From Arthrinium phaeospermum (taxonomy: Eukaryota > Ascomycota > Sordariomycetes > Amphisphaeriales > Apiosporaceae): 64,000 bases of DNA. The stretch's first letter is position 1, and each line of letters opens with the position of its first letter. The position numbers and the translations under genes are program-made. The notes beneath the pieces were generated by a model. It did no database searches, was not told the origin of the DNA, and saw nothing but the letters and a program-made list of their open reading frames with translations. The stretch spans positions 4,018,666 to 4,082,665 of the forward strand of contig QYRS01000004.1 in NCBI GenBank assembly GCA_006503535.1, given 5' to 3'. This document shows positions 32,701 to 43,026 of this stretch, in pieces.

Positions 32701-33108
32701 GTTGCGCGCATGGTGTGGTGTACTGCTGCCACTCGGTGTACCACTTCGAGGAGGTAGTGGCGCAGACGTCGGCGGTGGGGTGTTGTTTTGGGTGTTGAAA
32801 GCCTTCAACGCCAAACGAGACGGTGCCCTATTGATCTTGGCCTGTTCGTCTCTGCTGTCTCTCCTCTGCTCTTGGCTTTCTCTGGCCAGGGCTTCTTTGC
32901 TCGGGTTGGCCTTCTTTCGGATTCCTCGAAGGGCTGCTCCAAATATGTCGGATTGGGATCTCGCCGGGGCTGCTGGCCGCGCAGGATTTGCTGAACTTGG
33001 CTCCGAGTCGGAAGCGGGAATGGCTGGTTCGAATTCCCAGGGACAGACTTCGTCGTCGACGACACCACCTGAGGCGAACCCCGATGTTAGTCCTTTCTTG
33101 TCCGCCAT
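29785..33108 (-). CDS. Kelch-repeat and BTB protein of the Mds3/Pmd1/Ral2 type
   Basis: A single exon of 1107 residues; ATG 33108 has a strong context (ACCATGG). The N-terminal about 280 residues are disordered and Ser/Pro-rich. Kelch-like blades follow: GDKLYVFGGRIL, TKLVCYGGM, MIVVGGQDG, HYFVVSGTYL and NTFVILGNRK, with paired Gly and a Trp downstream. The C-terminal part has a BTB-like region with LPHTYLTIQALLHFLYTSSLP and LLQIARPYKIDGLLE. Yeast Mds3/Pmd1 act in nutrient and pH signalling and restrain sporulation; fission-yeast Ral2 supports Ras1. Which role applies here is inference. Confidence 0.8.
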   Translation of the reverse strand: MADKKGLTSGFASGGVVDDEVCPWEFEPAIPASDSEPSSANPARPAAPARSQSDIFGAALRGIRKKANPSKEALARESQEQRRDSRDEQAKINRAPSRLALKAFNTQNNTPPPTSAPLPPRSGTPSGSSTPHHARNLSLQNSLEKPLPEPPPVLDANSPTTPLASTQNNPPTTLDSIVDSDLEGDIQVVLGSDVESRSRTSTMDSSTSNPMGQLYGGGGDRETSGSVSSVASISRNDRSQQHKDSIVEIANGHSSSGPSPPTASASRTPAVGQAVGTPSTSSSSTHLSGLMCNVHRTTGREPHPLVGATTTILGDKLYVFGGRILSRSRPAPLTADLYELDLIRRHWTKLETNGDVPPPRYFHSMCALGDTKLVCYGGMSPVNNQPAATSQDQQPEVTVMSDIYIYDAPTKKWTYIPTQDAPQGRYAHCACILPSSAIFSSHKAPLSALQHNPSTGNPNEGRIGINIDGAGGAEMIVVGGQDGQNHYIEQISVFNLRSLKWTSTQPLGKSCGAYRSVVAPLPPSVTSRLGKASAITPRQESGISLEAREPGSSMLIYSNYNFLDVKLELQIRGSDGSLAERPMSGAYSPPGLRFPNGGVIDHYFVVSGTYLTSSKQEYALWALDLKNLTWARIDAGGSIFSQGSWNRGVLWNRRNTFVILGNRKRSLVDDYNHRRINFSNVCMVELEAFGFYDSPRKVSPMSGFVSASSPYMMPGLSLARKAGWTAGGRFHSRAAEELGEKAMSLRELADMDILCIGGERIPINSRIVGRRWGPYFVQLLREGAATQDGSDSATLRTGLSSSAGARMSVMTITQSNTQSNRSTADSSLSGSFGNQSTNGSAKPPSTAATSISGNGLTDFTTINAAPTPASLPPSSRPRCLYLPHTYLTIQALLHFLYTSSLPATSSPLCTPQILCSLLQIARPYKIDGLLEAVVERLHALLDSRNAAAVFNATAMAAGGGRGIDGTLNPNFFVHPDSSLAGNEPNGRSMSISNSSAGGDEMGSNMGGLRINTSVAGARPGSGEHSAATSVSGSEWSSEVGDSERGAVREVWSGELSSVIGLQKRGLRGLMEGRRMRQTVDRKRENDGSRVESYGQGQQRVGLGIAST

Positions 33109-36100
33109 GGTGTTGCCCTTCCGCCGCAACGTAACGGCTCGTCACTCGCAAAACCAAAATGCAAAGGAAGGGGAGAGAAAGAAGCCAAAAGCGAAGAAAG
33201 CAGGAAGAACGGGGAGGTGGAAGCAAGAGTGGTGGATAGGGTCTCTGGCCAGGAGCGACTAAACAGCGGAGGCCCCTCCGACTTAGGCCAAAAAGGGAAG
33301 CAATACTCTCGCGCGGTCGTCTTTGGGCAAGGGCATGGGACAGGAAGAGAAGGCAGAAAAGAAGGGTGAAGAGGGAGAATAACGGTCGGTGCTACGTCAA
33401 GCGAGGGCTAGGACCGGGGAAAAGGGTCTGTCGTCACGTAGCAGCCGTCGGGACGAAACAGCACGAGATGGTCCGCCATGCGCCAGCGCGCTACCAGTAA
33501 GTAGTGGCAGGTACAGTATGCAGGTGGTAGGTAGAGTGCGTGGTGCTATGTACAATACTTGAAGCGTGCGTGTTGTGGATGGGGTCAAGACAGGGTGGCC
33601 AGGCCGGTTTGGGTAGGTATGAGAGCATCGGTGAGGGACAGAGCGACGAGAGACAGCGAGGATGAAGCGAAACGTGAGGGCGCGAACGGGGCAAGAGGTG
33701 CAGCCATGGGCAGACAGCGAACGGGGCGGTGGGAGCGAGAAAGTGCCGCTCCGCTCCCAGTCTGTCGGTGCTGGTGGCTACACGTACATGAATGTACATG
33801 TGGATTTGGACGTACCTTGCTTGCAGCGGATGGGGATGGATGGGGGGAGAACGACGTTGTAATTTTAATTGCCAGGAAGTTCGTGGGAAGAGGGAGGTAT
33901 GGTACCTCGTCCGGTAGTCCTCCGCGGATCGTCTCAAGGCCCTCCCCTGCCTTTCCTTGTTCCTTCCGGGCTAGGCTGAGATTCCCTTTTTCTTTTGGGC
34001 CTCGCTGATTTTATTTTGACCCCGTCCCACGGTCCTGGTCCAAGCAAGCTATTGACGGTTTCGACAAGTACGTACAAATGAGGTGTGCCTCTGCTAGGCG
34101 TAGTAAGTCGAAAGAGGGGATCAGGATCAGGGATACCTAGAATGATGCAGGATGGGTTGTCGCACAGACGCCCCGTCGTAGGCACACTCTTTCAGCTTAG
34201 GAAGCAGTAGTGGTAAGTGGTGGTTTCTGCAGGCACAAGCAAGCAAAAGCGGTCGAGCTGTGTCGTGGTTGGTGGTTGGAACAGACACGCGGGCACTCGG
34301 ATGCGCCCAAGGGCAGGTAGGTGGGTTCTTCTTGGAGGGGCTATCACTGCCTGTCCGTCTGTCGTCTCGCTCTTTGTCGGCCGCCAAAACCAATCAGTCC
34401 GTGGGTTCCTGTGACAGCGAGACGGATTGACAAGCAGTCACACAAAACACTGGCACCAGAGCCAATGCGATGCCAAAAGTCGCCGGGCTTATTTGAGTTT
34501 AGCTTCCAAATTGACGTCTCGGGTGATTCTTTGGCAGTGCTGCTTGTCTGCCGGGGTGTCGGGATGGGGCCTGGCACCTGGTGATTGATGGCCGGAATGG
34601 AGATGTTCTCTCCTCGCTGGGTGGGCAAAATGGGCAAAAGGTCGAGTGTTCGCGCAGCCGTTTTTTCGGTGGGGAAAGGGGGGGAGAGCAAAAAGGCTGA
34701 CATGGGCGACGCAATTGATCTGTTGGAGGAGGCAGGTCAATCAGTTCAAAGTTGGTGGGTTCGGATATGGAGCGCCGAATTAATCAAATTGATCAATCAA
34801 TTGAACGGACGCTTTTTTAGGAAGTACCCTTTTTCTTTTTGGCCCCCCTTCTTCCAGTCTTGGAGGGGGTGGCTGGGACCCTTCGCCGTCGTCATTGTCA
34901 GCCCTCTCACGTTTTGGGGTCGTGATGAAAATGTCTGGTAATATCAAAAAAAGAAAGAACCCATCATGCACAAGCTCGAAGCCGAAGCATTCACGGGAAA
35001 ATTTGCCACGATGCTGCCACGCGGTCTTCGGGTCGTGTTTTGCCTAGCTGCTTGTAGCCTCAATAGACGAGCGCCGGATGAATTGAAGCTCGCGATACAT
35101 GCTGTACTACGGCGGCGTGCAGGCTTGCATCCACTGTTGGATAAGCATACATGCCTAGCTGCCCGCGCTCTCTGTCTCACCTAACGCTTTTGGAAGTGTC
35201 GCCCCGAGATGTCTGTCCCGACGAGAACGCGCCGTGGTACGACTGCAATAGTTGCGTTTTTCGACTCCGAACCACCGGCCAGTGAGGAGTTAGTTGCCGC
35301 TCGCTCCCTTGCAAATGTTCTGGCAAAACGGTCGTCAAAACCGTGATTTGTACCGTTTGTGAGTCTTGGCAGGGGCCCTTGGGAAAACCCCCCTGGCCGC
35401 AAGCCACTCAACACCCATGTTCGCGAGGCGAGCAAGTATCATCCGCTGTTTCCTCACAGCTGGTCCTCCTCTGGTTCATTGATGCAAGGTACCAGCCTAA
35501 ATCACTCATGTACTGGCAGGCATCCATCCCTGGTTCGAAAAGTGGACGAGAGAGAGGCCTTGCTGGTTTTCCCTGTTTCGTTCACCAAGAAGAAAAAGTT
35601 ACTTGCCTCCAGCTCTCATGTAGAATTCTGCGTTGGGTTTCAGAGTCGATCAATATCGCGTTCTGTCGTAGTTCGGACGGGTCATCCCGTTCTGGTAACG
35701 AGTAACGCTCGCCTCAGTCGATTTTCTGTCTCACAGGCCCGATCGGCAGAGTGTAACAACTTCTACATGCTGCCAACGAGCGCTTAAATACGACCCGGGC
35801 TTGTTTAACCGCGGTAGGAAACCTCGCGTAAGAATCACTTGGAGAGAGAGAGTATCGTCGAGGCCTGCATGCTCTTCACAAACACACTGCATACATACAT
35901 GTGTACCAAACTATGTAGCCAAGATGTCGCAATGGGGGGTGGCATACAAAACACATGGCTCCTCACCGCATATGCACAGCTTTGCATGCGAAGAAGTGCG
36001 AGCAACGTAACCAGACACCAGGGTCGTGACTCGTGACCGCACATCATGGGTGGTTCTTTTGGTGGTTCGACACATGCCGTTCCCATTTGCTACCTTCCCA

Positions 36101-37681
36101 TCTTGCTGGGGGTTTGGGGTGCCGCCAGGCCGCTCGTCAGGGCCGCTATGCACCGTTTAGGCAATGTTCTAGAAATTCGGGCCGTTTCGCGATTGCAATG
36201 GCACACCTCCATCGATCGGCTTCTGGAAGTCACGATGTTACGTACTTTGGAAGTCTTTGAGAAAACGGAGAATGCCCGGCCACCGGCTTGCCCATTCGGC
36301 AATGGACGATACCACTTTGAAAAAGAAATAAAAAAGAATGGGAATCTGACGAACGAACAAGCCTTTCAACTTTGGACGATCATGTCTCGGGCAATAGAAC
36401 CAGACAGTTTTTGACGAGCCTCTCGCGGTGCTGGCTGAATGTCGTTCGTGGCCCTGTCAGCCTAGGAAGAGACGGATTCCTTCCGGTCAGCTCCAGACAG
36501 ACTTCAGATGAATTGGAAATTCGCGAAACCCCCTGTCAACTCCCCACAATCCCCATCAACTTCCTGTGTTTAGGACTTAAGGAAAAGCGCCCTATTCCCT
36601 TTTCTGCGTCGTGTGCAGAATGCCTTGTCCCTGTCTGGACTATGTCCTCGCTTGCTGTCGCTCTGAATCAAAAATTCTCGTAACAACCGTGAAATATTAG
36701 CATATAGTTTGTCTCAAGGGGGAATACCATGATGGCATGATGGAGTTCTGATGGAGAGACAGCCTTTGATTCTATATAAGGCACAGATATATAAGTAGAT
36801 ATAGCAGTGAATAATACAGGGATTGGCATGTTGGTACTCGGAGGAATCGCAACCGCGCCCACAATCAATGCACCCTCTCTACCCTTATGTACATCGTCAG
36901 CCTGCCTGGCATCAACCAAATTCGGTTCGGTGTGGTCGGAAGACACACCGAGAAGTTGGAATGCATTGCTACACCGAGAATATCCATTATATGATGCAAT
37001 CTCGGTCGGCACATACCCAATGCGACCTCGCTTTTCCCCGACTCACACCTCACACCGCGGCTGAATGGGCTAATTTGCGAGGATGGGTTCGTTTCATGCC
37101 GTGCCAGCGGAGAGAGAGGTCCACCACCGGCAATTCCGCGACTCGAATTTGACGCGCGAGTATGATCTACTTTGACTCCGACGCAGCAGAGCCTGCCAGC
37201 CGCCTTGAATGGGGTCCAACAGCTGTAGTTGCGTTTCATGTCGGGGTCATTGTCGTAATTCAGCGTCCTTGTGTGAGGTGAGCGTAATCTACGACGGTAT
37301 AAAACACCACTCACGGCTGGGTCTTTGTCATGCTTAGAAGTACATATATATATTAGCATTCTGCGGTGACAAAAAATATGCAGTGGATGTGATAGACTTC
37401 ATCTGGTTCTCAATTCTTGGTTTCTTATTATTGACTAAGTTGGGGTGGGTATATTGGACGGGCAAGGGAGTTCTACTATAGCCCAAGCTGTGCCGCAAGT
37501 GTGTGATCTGCGTGCCCTGTTTCGCCATCTTGTTTTGTTTACTGATCGCCCTCGACAATCTCCGTCCCACGAAAACCCCTGTCTTCGTCCGTCTGTCCCC
37601 CAGCCTGTCCGGGGGCAACAGTCTGGTAGGTACTCATCCATTCATCATGTGTCTCGTTATCAAGCCTAAATCAGACCAAAC
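33109..37681. other. 4.6 kb gene-free stretch upstream of the kelch gene
   Basis: No frame longer than about 150 codons and none with motifs. The part near 33-34.7 kb is polypurine/polypyrimidine-rich, as in long fungal leaders, so a long 5' UTR or a non-coding transcript is possible. No transposon ends or tRNA seen. Confidence 0.5.
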
Positions 37682-38577
37682 CTAAGAGGCAGAGGTCTTG
37701 TCCTTGGGCAGCGGCGTGAAGCGCAGGTAGGGCTTGACGATGCGGAAGTCGGGGAAGAGCTCCTTGGCCTGCTCGTTCTTGACGGCGGGGTGGACGATGA
37801 CGTCGTCGCCGGGCACCCAGTTGATGGGCGTGGTGATCTTGTGCTTGTCGCCCGTCTGCAGCGAGTCGACGACGCGCAGCACCTCGGCCGTGTTGCGGCC
37901 CGTCGACGCCGGGTACGACAGGATGAGGCGGATCGTCTTCTTGGGGTCGATGATGAAGACGGAGCGGATGGTGAAGGCAATGCCCTTCTCGTCGACGTTG
38001 GTGGTGTCTTGGTAGTCGAGCCTGTTGAGGGGTGGGTTGTCAGTTATTTTGGCATGACAGATTGACCATGCGATCAAAGGTTGATTGATCGAATCAGATC
38101 AATGAATCGCTTCCTGGCCTGATCTTGCTTACATGTCATAGAGGTAGGCGACCTTGCGCTCCTTGTCGGCGATGATGGGGAAGGAGACCTTGGAGCCGGT
38201 GACCTCGTCAATGTCCTTGATCCAGTCGCCGTGGCTGCCGACGGTGTTGGCCGAGAGGCCGATCAGCTTGACGCCGCGCTTGGTGAACTCGGGCTCGAGC
38301 TTGGCGAAGGCGCCGAGCTCGGTCGTGCAGACGGGGGTGAAGTCCTCGGGGTGGGAGAACAGCACGACCCATTTGTCGCCGATGAACTCATGGAAGTCGA
38401 TAGGGCCGGTGGTGGTCTCGGCCTTGAAGTTGGGGGCAGTAGAGCCCAGGCGGAGGCTGTATCGCGGAGGCGCAATGTCAGCAAGTAATCCGGGACCATC
38501 TCTTGCGGTGCTTCGCAAGTTGGGCAAAGGGTGGGATGCTATCGCAAGACTTACGGAGTAGCACGCTCTTCGGCCAT
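37682..38577 (-). CDS. PRX1: 1-Cys peroxiredoxin (Prx6/yeast Prx1 type)
   Basis: Three exons, 38577..38555, 38456..38133 and 38021..37682, join to 228 residues. The peroxidatic motif is HPEDFTPVCTTE with Cys51. There is no VCP resolving Cys in the C-terminal part, which fits the 1-Cys class. Conserved FPIIADKERKVAYLYDM and the long C-terminal domain (RVVDSLQTGDKHKITTP, then INWVPGDDVIV) complete the Prx6 pattern. It reduces hydrogen and lipid peroxides. The start chosen (MAEERATP) lacks a clear presequence, so a cytosolic location is as likely as a mitochondrial one. Confidence 0.92.
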
Positions 38578-39647
38578 TGTGTATATGCTTTGGTGCTTTG
38601 GTGCTTGTTGTGGAGGGGTATCAGTATCACAGGCAAGAAGGGAGAAGTGAGAATGGAAACAGAAGCTGGATTGATGAAACTGAAGATGCAAGTTTCCAAT
38701 AGATTAGAGGGGGCTACAGGTCGAGTATTTATTCTAACGCAGGAGGGATTCCCACCTCGGAGAGAGAGAGCACGCCAGAGAAGAGACGGGCGAGCTTAGC
38801 AATCTCCATGCCTGAATCGCTCACCCAAACCCACGCACGCGTCTCACTGACTGCCCTGCCCGTCCCGGATTGAGTGCTGCTACTCTCCGTGGTACGTTCG
38901 CCCGCCGAGGAGCTAACGAGGCTGTTGATTGCCCCTCGCAGAAGAATCCAGAAAAAAGGGTACGATTATCGATGTCGCCATCACTCAGCAACGCGAGAAT
39001 TGGTCGACGGGGTCATGGATGGCGTTCGTCGAGCTGCCCCGCGACCCCTCATTACGGCCGCTTTAGGAACGTGGAGGGGTATTGCGTGATGAGCGAGCTT
39101 CGTGATTGGCCCCAGACCCCAGCTATTGAGATTATGTCATTCTCGGGGGCGCCTCGCATCATCGTCTTGATCACCGGGACTATCGTCCAGTCCCTGCAGA
39201 TGAGGTTGGGATGCCGCTGAGTTCGATCACGAACTCACGGTTGTTTTACAGGTGCTATATAGTTGTTTTCTTGATCAATTGGAGTAAGAAGAAGACGCAC
39301 ATAGCGCCATCATCAGGTGATAGGTTAATATGTAATTCCTTCCATTTCCAACCATCAGGGTGCGAGTAACTTGTTGGAGTAGGTCTGGATGCGGAGATGC
39401 GACACAGCTGCGCAAGCGTACCACTGCAGGTGCCCCACTACCGCCGAGGAGCCGTCCCGATAGCCATTGCACCGGCCCCCGACAACCGATGCTGTGCCTG
39501 ATGAAAGTGCTACTTGTATGATCGAACCTCGCATCTTCCGAGATCGGTACACACTCTACAGGTATAGTACACATTACCAGCCCCTTTATTTGGTAATGGG
39601 CCAGCGTGTCACACATGCTGTATGGCGGTTCAAGTTGGATGGTGTCT
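38578..39647. other. Intergenic, about 1.1 kb
   Basis: Peroxiredoxin promoter and the 3' side of the ABHD12-like gene. No gene identified. Confidence 0.55.
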
Positions 39648-41135
39648 TCACTGGGACCCCTTTGATTCCAGCCCAAAAGATCGCATGACCGCAAGTGCGA
39701 CTGGGGAAGACAACATCACATCGTTGTGGCCTGGTGAGATCAGCATGAGATGTGAAAAGGAATGAAGCAATCCGACTTACCTCCATACGGAACGAGTTCC
39801 TCCCTGATGACAATGTCAGGCTGCTTTGATTCGACGGTAGCGACGAAGGTCCCATCGTCCCTGGCAACCGTCCTCTCTTCCTTCCATTTGGCAAAGTCCT
39901 CGTCGTCCAGGTCCGTACCAATGGCCGAGCCTGCCGCGGAACGAAAGAGGGTATCGCTCTCGCTACACGGGATTTCGACGTCGTTCTTGGCGTGGATCAG
40001 AGTGAGGCGCAGCCGGTTGCGCGTCAAGCCGACGAGGGTGGCGAGTCGCTCGTCGGACTTCCACTTGTCGACAACAAAGCCCTGGAATAAGCGCAGCAGG
40101 GGCGGGATCGCGCGCACAGGTGACAGGACCGGGATGAAGCCCGCAGCAGAGTAACGACTCAAGAGCGTAGGAAGATTGGAGAAGCCGGCGGCCAAGATGA
40201 CTCCCGCGAACTCTACGCCTTGCATGGCGAAATGCTCAGCAACACCGCTGGTCACTGCAGTGCCGAGGCTCTGGCCGATGACGACAATCTGACTGGACGG
40301 AACCTTAGCTACCTTCATGGCCCAGTCGACTGCAGCGACACCGTCGTTGATGACCCCAGCCTCGGTTGGGACGCCGGTGGACTTGCCAAAACCACGGTAG
40401 TCTATGGCGAGGACGTGATAATTGGAGGTGTCTGTCAGTGTGTGATAACTATCGGGTCTAATGGCCTGCGCAATGTGGCCGGCATTCTGTAATGGCGATA
40501 AAGGTTAGTCACGATCACATATCCTCTATCTGGTTGTGAACGTACCCCATGGACTATGGCAATATGGCAAGGTTAGTCAAAACTTGAGACGTTTCGTGAG
40601 AGAGCATGAGGGCTGCTTACAGTAAACTACGAGCCGTGCATCGGGGTCTTCGCGTAACATCCTGAATGACTCCGTAGCAGTAACATCTTCGGCAAACCCA
40701 GCTGGCTGTGCTTGCAGTTTGTTCTCGTTTCTCAGGTAGGCCTGCAGGGGCAGAATATGCCATGCATAAAGGGTCTCGCCATCAGAGGTGTGAATGGAGA
40801 AGGGCGTGACTTGATTTCCTTGAAGGGTAGAGATATCTTAGCGTCCGGCATAAGCGGAAACAGGAGAGAAGTCAACATGGGACTGACTTGCAAACCCCCA
40901 GTATTCAGGCCTATTGATGTCATGCCAAAAGAGCGTATTGAGCTTGTGCGCATATAAGAAGCTGGCAGTAGACAAGTTAGCCCTTCATACAGATGCATCG
41001 CAAGTCGAAATTATCCGATGGACGGACGTACTGTCTCTGGAATAACGGGATTGAACCCAGCAAAATGAAGGATATATACAATCCGAAAGGAGCGGCTAGG
41101 CCAGCCACCAAAGGGACAGACCAGCGAGGAGCCAT
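39648..41135 (-). CDS. ABHD12-like membrane alpha/beta hydrolase (six exons, one of 8 nt)
   Basis: Exons 41135..41032, 40961..40888, 40818..40621, 40553..40546, 40486..39781 and 39730..39648 join exactly in frame to 390 residues. An N-terminal membrane helix (about 8-30) precedes a segment with FWHDINRPEYWGFA. The oxyanion motif FHGNAGH is spread over three exons, its FHG coming from the 8-nt exon. Next come IDYRGFGKSTG, the nucleophile elbow VIGQSLGTA, the acid near AKNDVEIP and, in the last exon, the catalytic His of GGHNDVML. This is the ABHD12/BEM46-like lipase layout (monoacylglycerol or lysophospholipid hydrolysis in relatives). Every junction has canonical GT-AG ends. Confidence 0.88.
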
Positions 41136-43026
41136 GGCACTCGTGGCGAAGTCAAGACGAAGACGGTGAGCGCGAAACGATTGAGATGAGAGATAAGGCC
41201 CGGACGATCAGGATATCATGTTCAAGGGGTCAGGTCGTAGGATTTTATTGCTTCACTGCATGTAGCTGGCAAGATCTGGACATGTTTGTTGGCTGATGAC
41301 ATGCACAAATGAGGTCAAGCCAGGAGCCGTGGCTGGGTCAGCCCTTAGTGGAAGAGCTGGAGACGTGGGAAGGGTGGAGCTAGGCCAGAATCAAGCGTGC
41401 TTATCTCGACATCACCACAGCCAGATGGTGCCTGACTAACAACCAACCTGCAGCAGCCCCGATTACTGATCTACATATTCCATTCGGTTAACGATCTTTC
41501 CATATCAATTGGAGAGCTACCTATACTCTGTCCATACCAGAAGATAGGGGTCGGAGTGCATGTATGTACTTGTATATTGCCACCGTGTAGGCAGTAATCT
41601 ACAGGCCGTTCGTTCACATGCACCAGACGCGCAGTTCATTGTCTGATAAGCGCCTCCCGCGTCGGCATATTGCGGGTGTTCTCTTTAATGTCAAATGGCA
41701 ATCAAAAATCTGGCAAGCATAGGTCTTACATGTTAGAGATCTGACATGCATATCCATGCATACGTAGCGAACACCAGAAGAAGTCATTCAATATATTCTG
41801 CCTGTTGTCAAAGGCACATATACCATGCAAGACTCTCCGAACCAACCAGTCCTCCCTTCTGTACATACCAAAAAAAAGTTAGGTAGTTCTCGCATACTCC
41901 AACGGAATATTTATGCGCATAGACATTTGAATAGACCATGCCAATCTAGTGGTGGCAGGTAGCACATTTGTTGACTTGGCCAGTCTGGTGTCTCGCCACA
42001 GGATGGAATCGATGCTGGATTGCTGATGTCGGATATTGGTGGTCGGTCGCGCTTGTTGTTGCCGCCTTTGGACTGGCCTGCCCTTGCCTGCTTCGGGCCA
42101 GTGTGTGGAGAGTGGCTGTTGAGGCAAAAGCTACGAGAGCCAATCACGTCTCTGAGAGCTCAGCTGACCCGCTCTTTAGCATTCACTCCCACGAATCAAA
42201 GGCCGCGCTGACGTTTATTTCCGTGGAGGAAGCTGCTTGCTGCTCAATTCTGCGGCATCTCTCGCGCGCCTGCCACCTTAGGTCAGGTCAGGTCAGGTCT
42301 CGTCTACATGCCTCTCTCCCGTCTGCCTATCGACTGCACTCTGTCTCGTACCTTGCTCCCACCCGGCTTTGTCTGCCAAGATGTCGATTATCTTGTTGCA
42401 GGAATAAAAGCGACAACGACAGCTGCTTCAATCGTTTAAAGCCCAAGCCCTGCTTGCATGTCTGAATTTGGGGCCATCTCCGACCCAGACATTTTTCGTC
42501 GCAAGCATTGGGAAGACCCGGAGGAATTACACCCTGGATCTCATGACAAAGTACCCGTACCCTGCCTGACATTTGAGCCTCCTCCCTCCAGTCAGCCCGT
42601 TGTCTCATAAGCCAATTATCGCTGCTCTCTCGCCTGCCTCTTGTCTTTGCCTTTCCCTTCTCTTCCAAAAAACAATATTGAGCCTTACATTTTCCAACTT
42701 CCAACCTTCTTCAAAGCCGCTTCCTGGCCATATTGATCTAGCCTTTTTCCCACTAAAACCACTCGTACCGCGCCTGCTACCGATTATCATGTACTTCGAC
42801 TCCGAATTCGCGTGACAAAAATCCCCGTGTCATGTTGAGTTTGTCTTGAATCCCGAGGTTGAGAACAACTTAAAATCACTAGAGGGCCACAGATTCACGC
42901 TGGATGCATTGATCTAGCAAAACCCATTCTTCGTATCCGCGGTTGCGGTCTACCGTTTCTTCGTCGCGCCCATGCTATTCTCGGTGTGCGCCTCTCGCAA
43001 GTGAAATTGCATCAGCTAGCCCAGCC
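41136..43026. other. Intergenic, about 1.9 kb divergent region
   Basis: Lies between ABHD12-like (-) and SWC3 (+). Contains a short AGGTC run near 42282-42300 and pyrimidine-rich leader sequence near 42.6-42.8 kb. No gene supported. Confidence 0.5.

Noticed and set aside
32270..33262. 330-codon plus-strand frame
   Set aside because: Antisense to the disordered N-terminus of the kelch protein.
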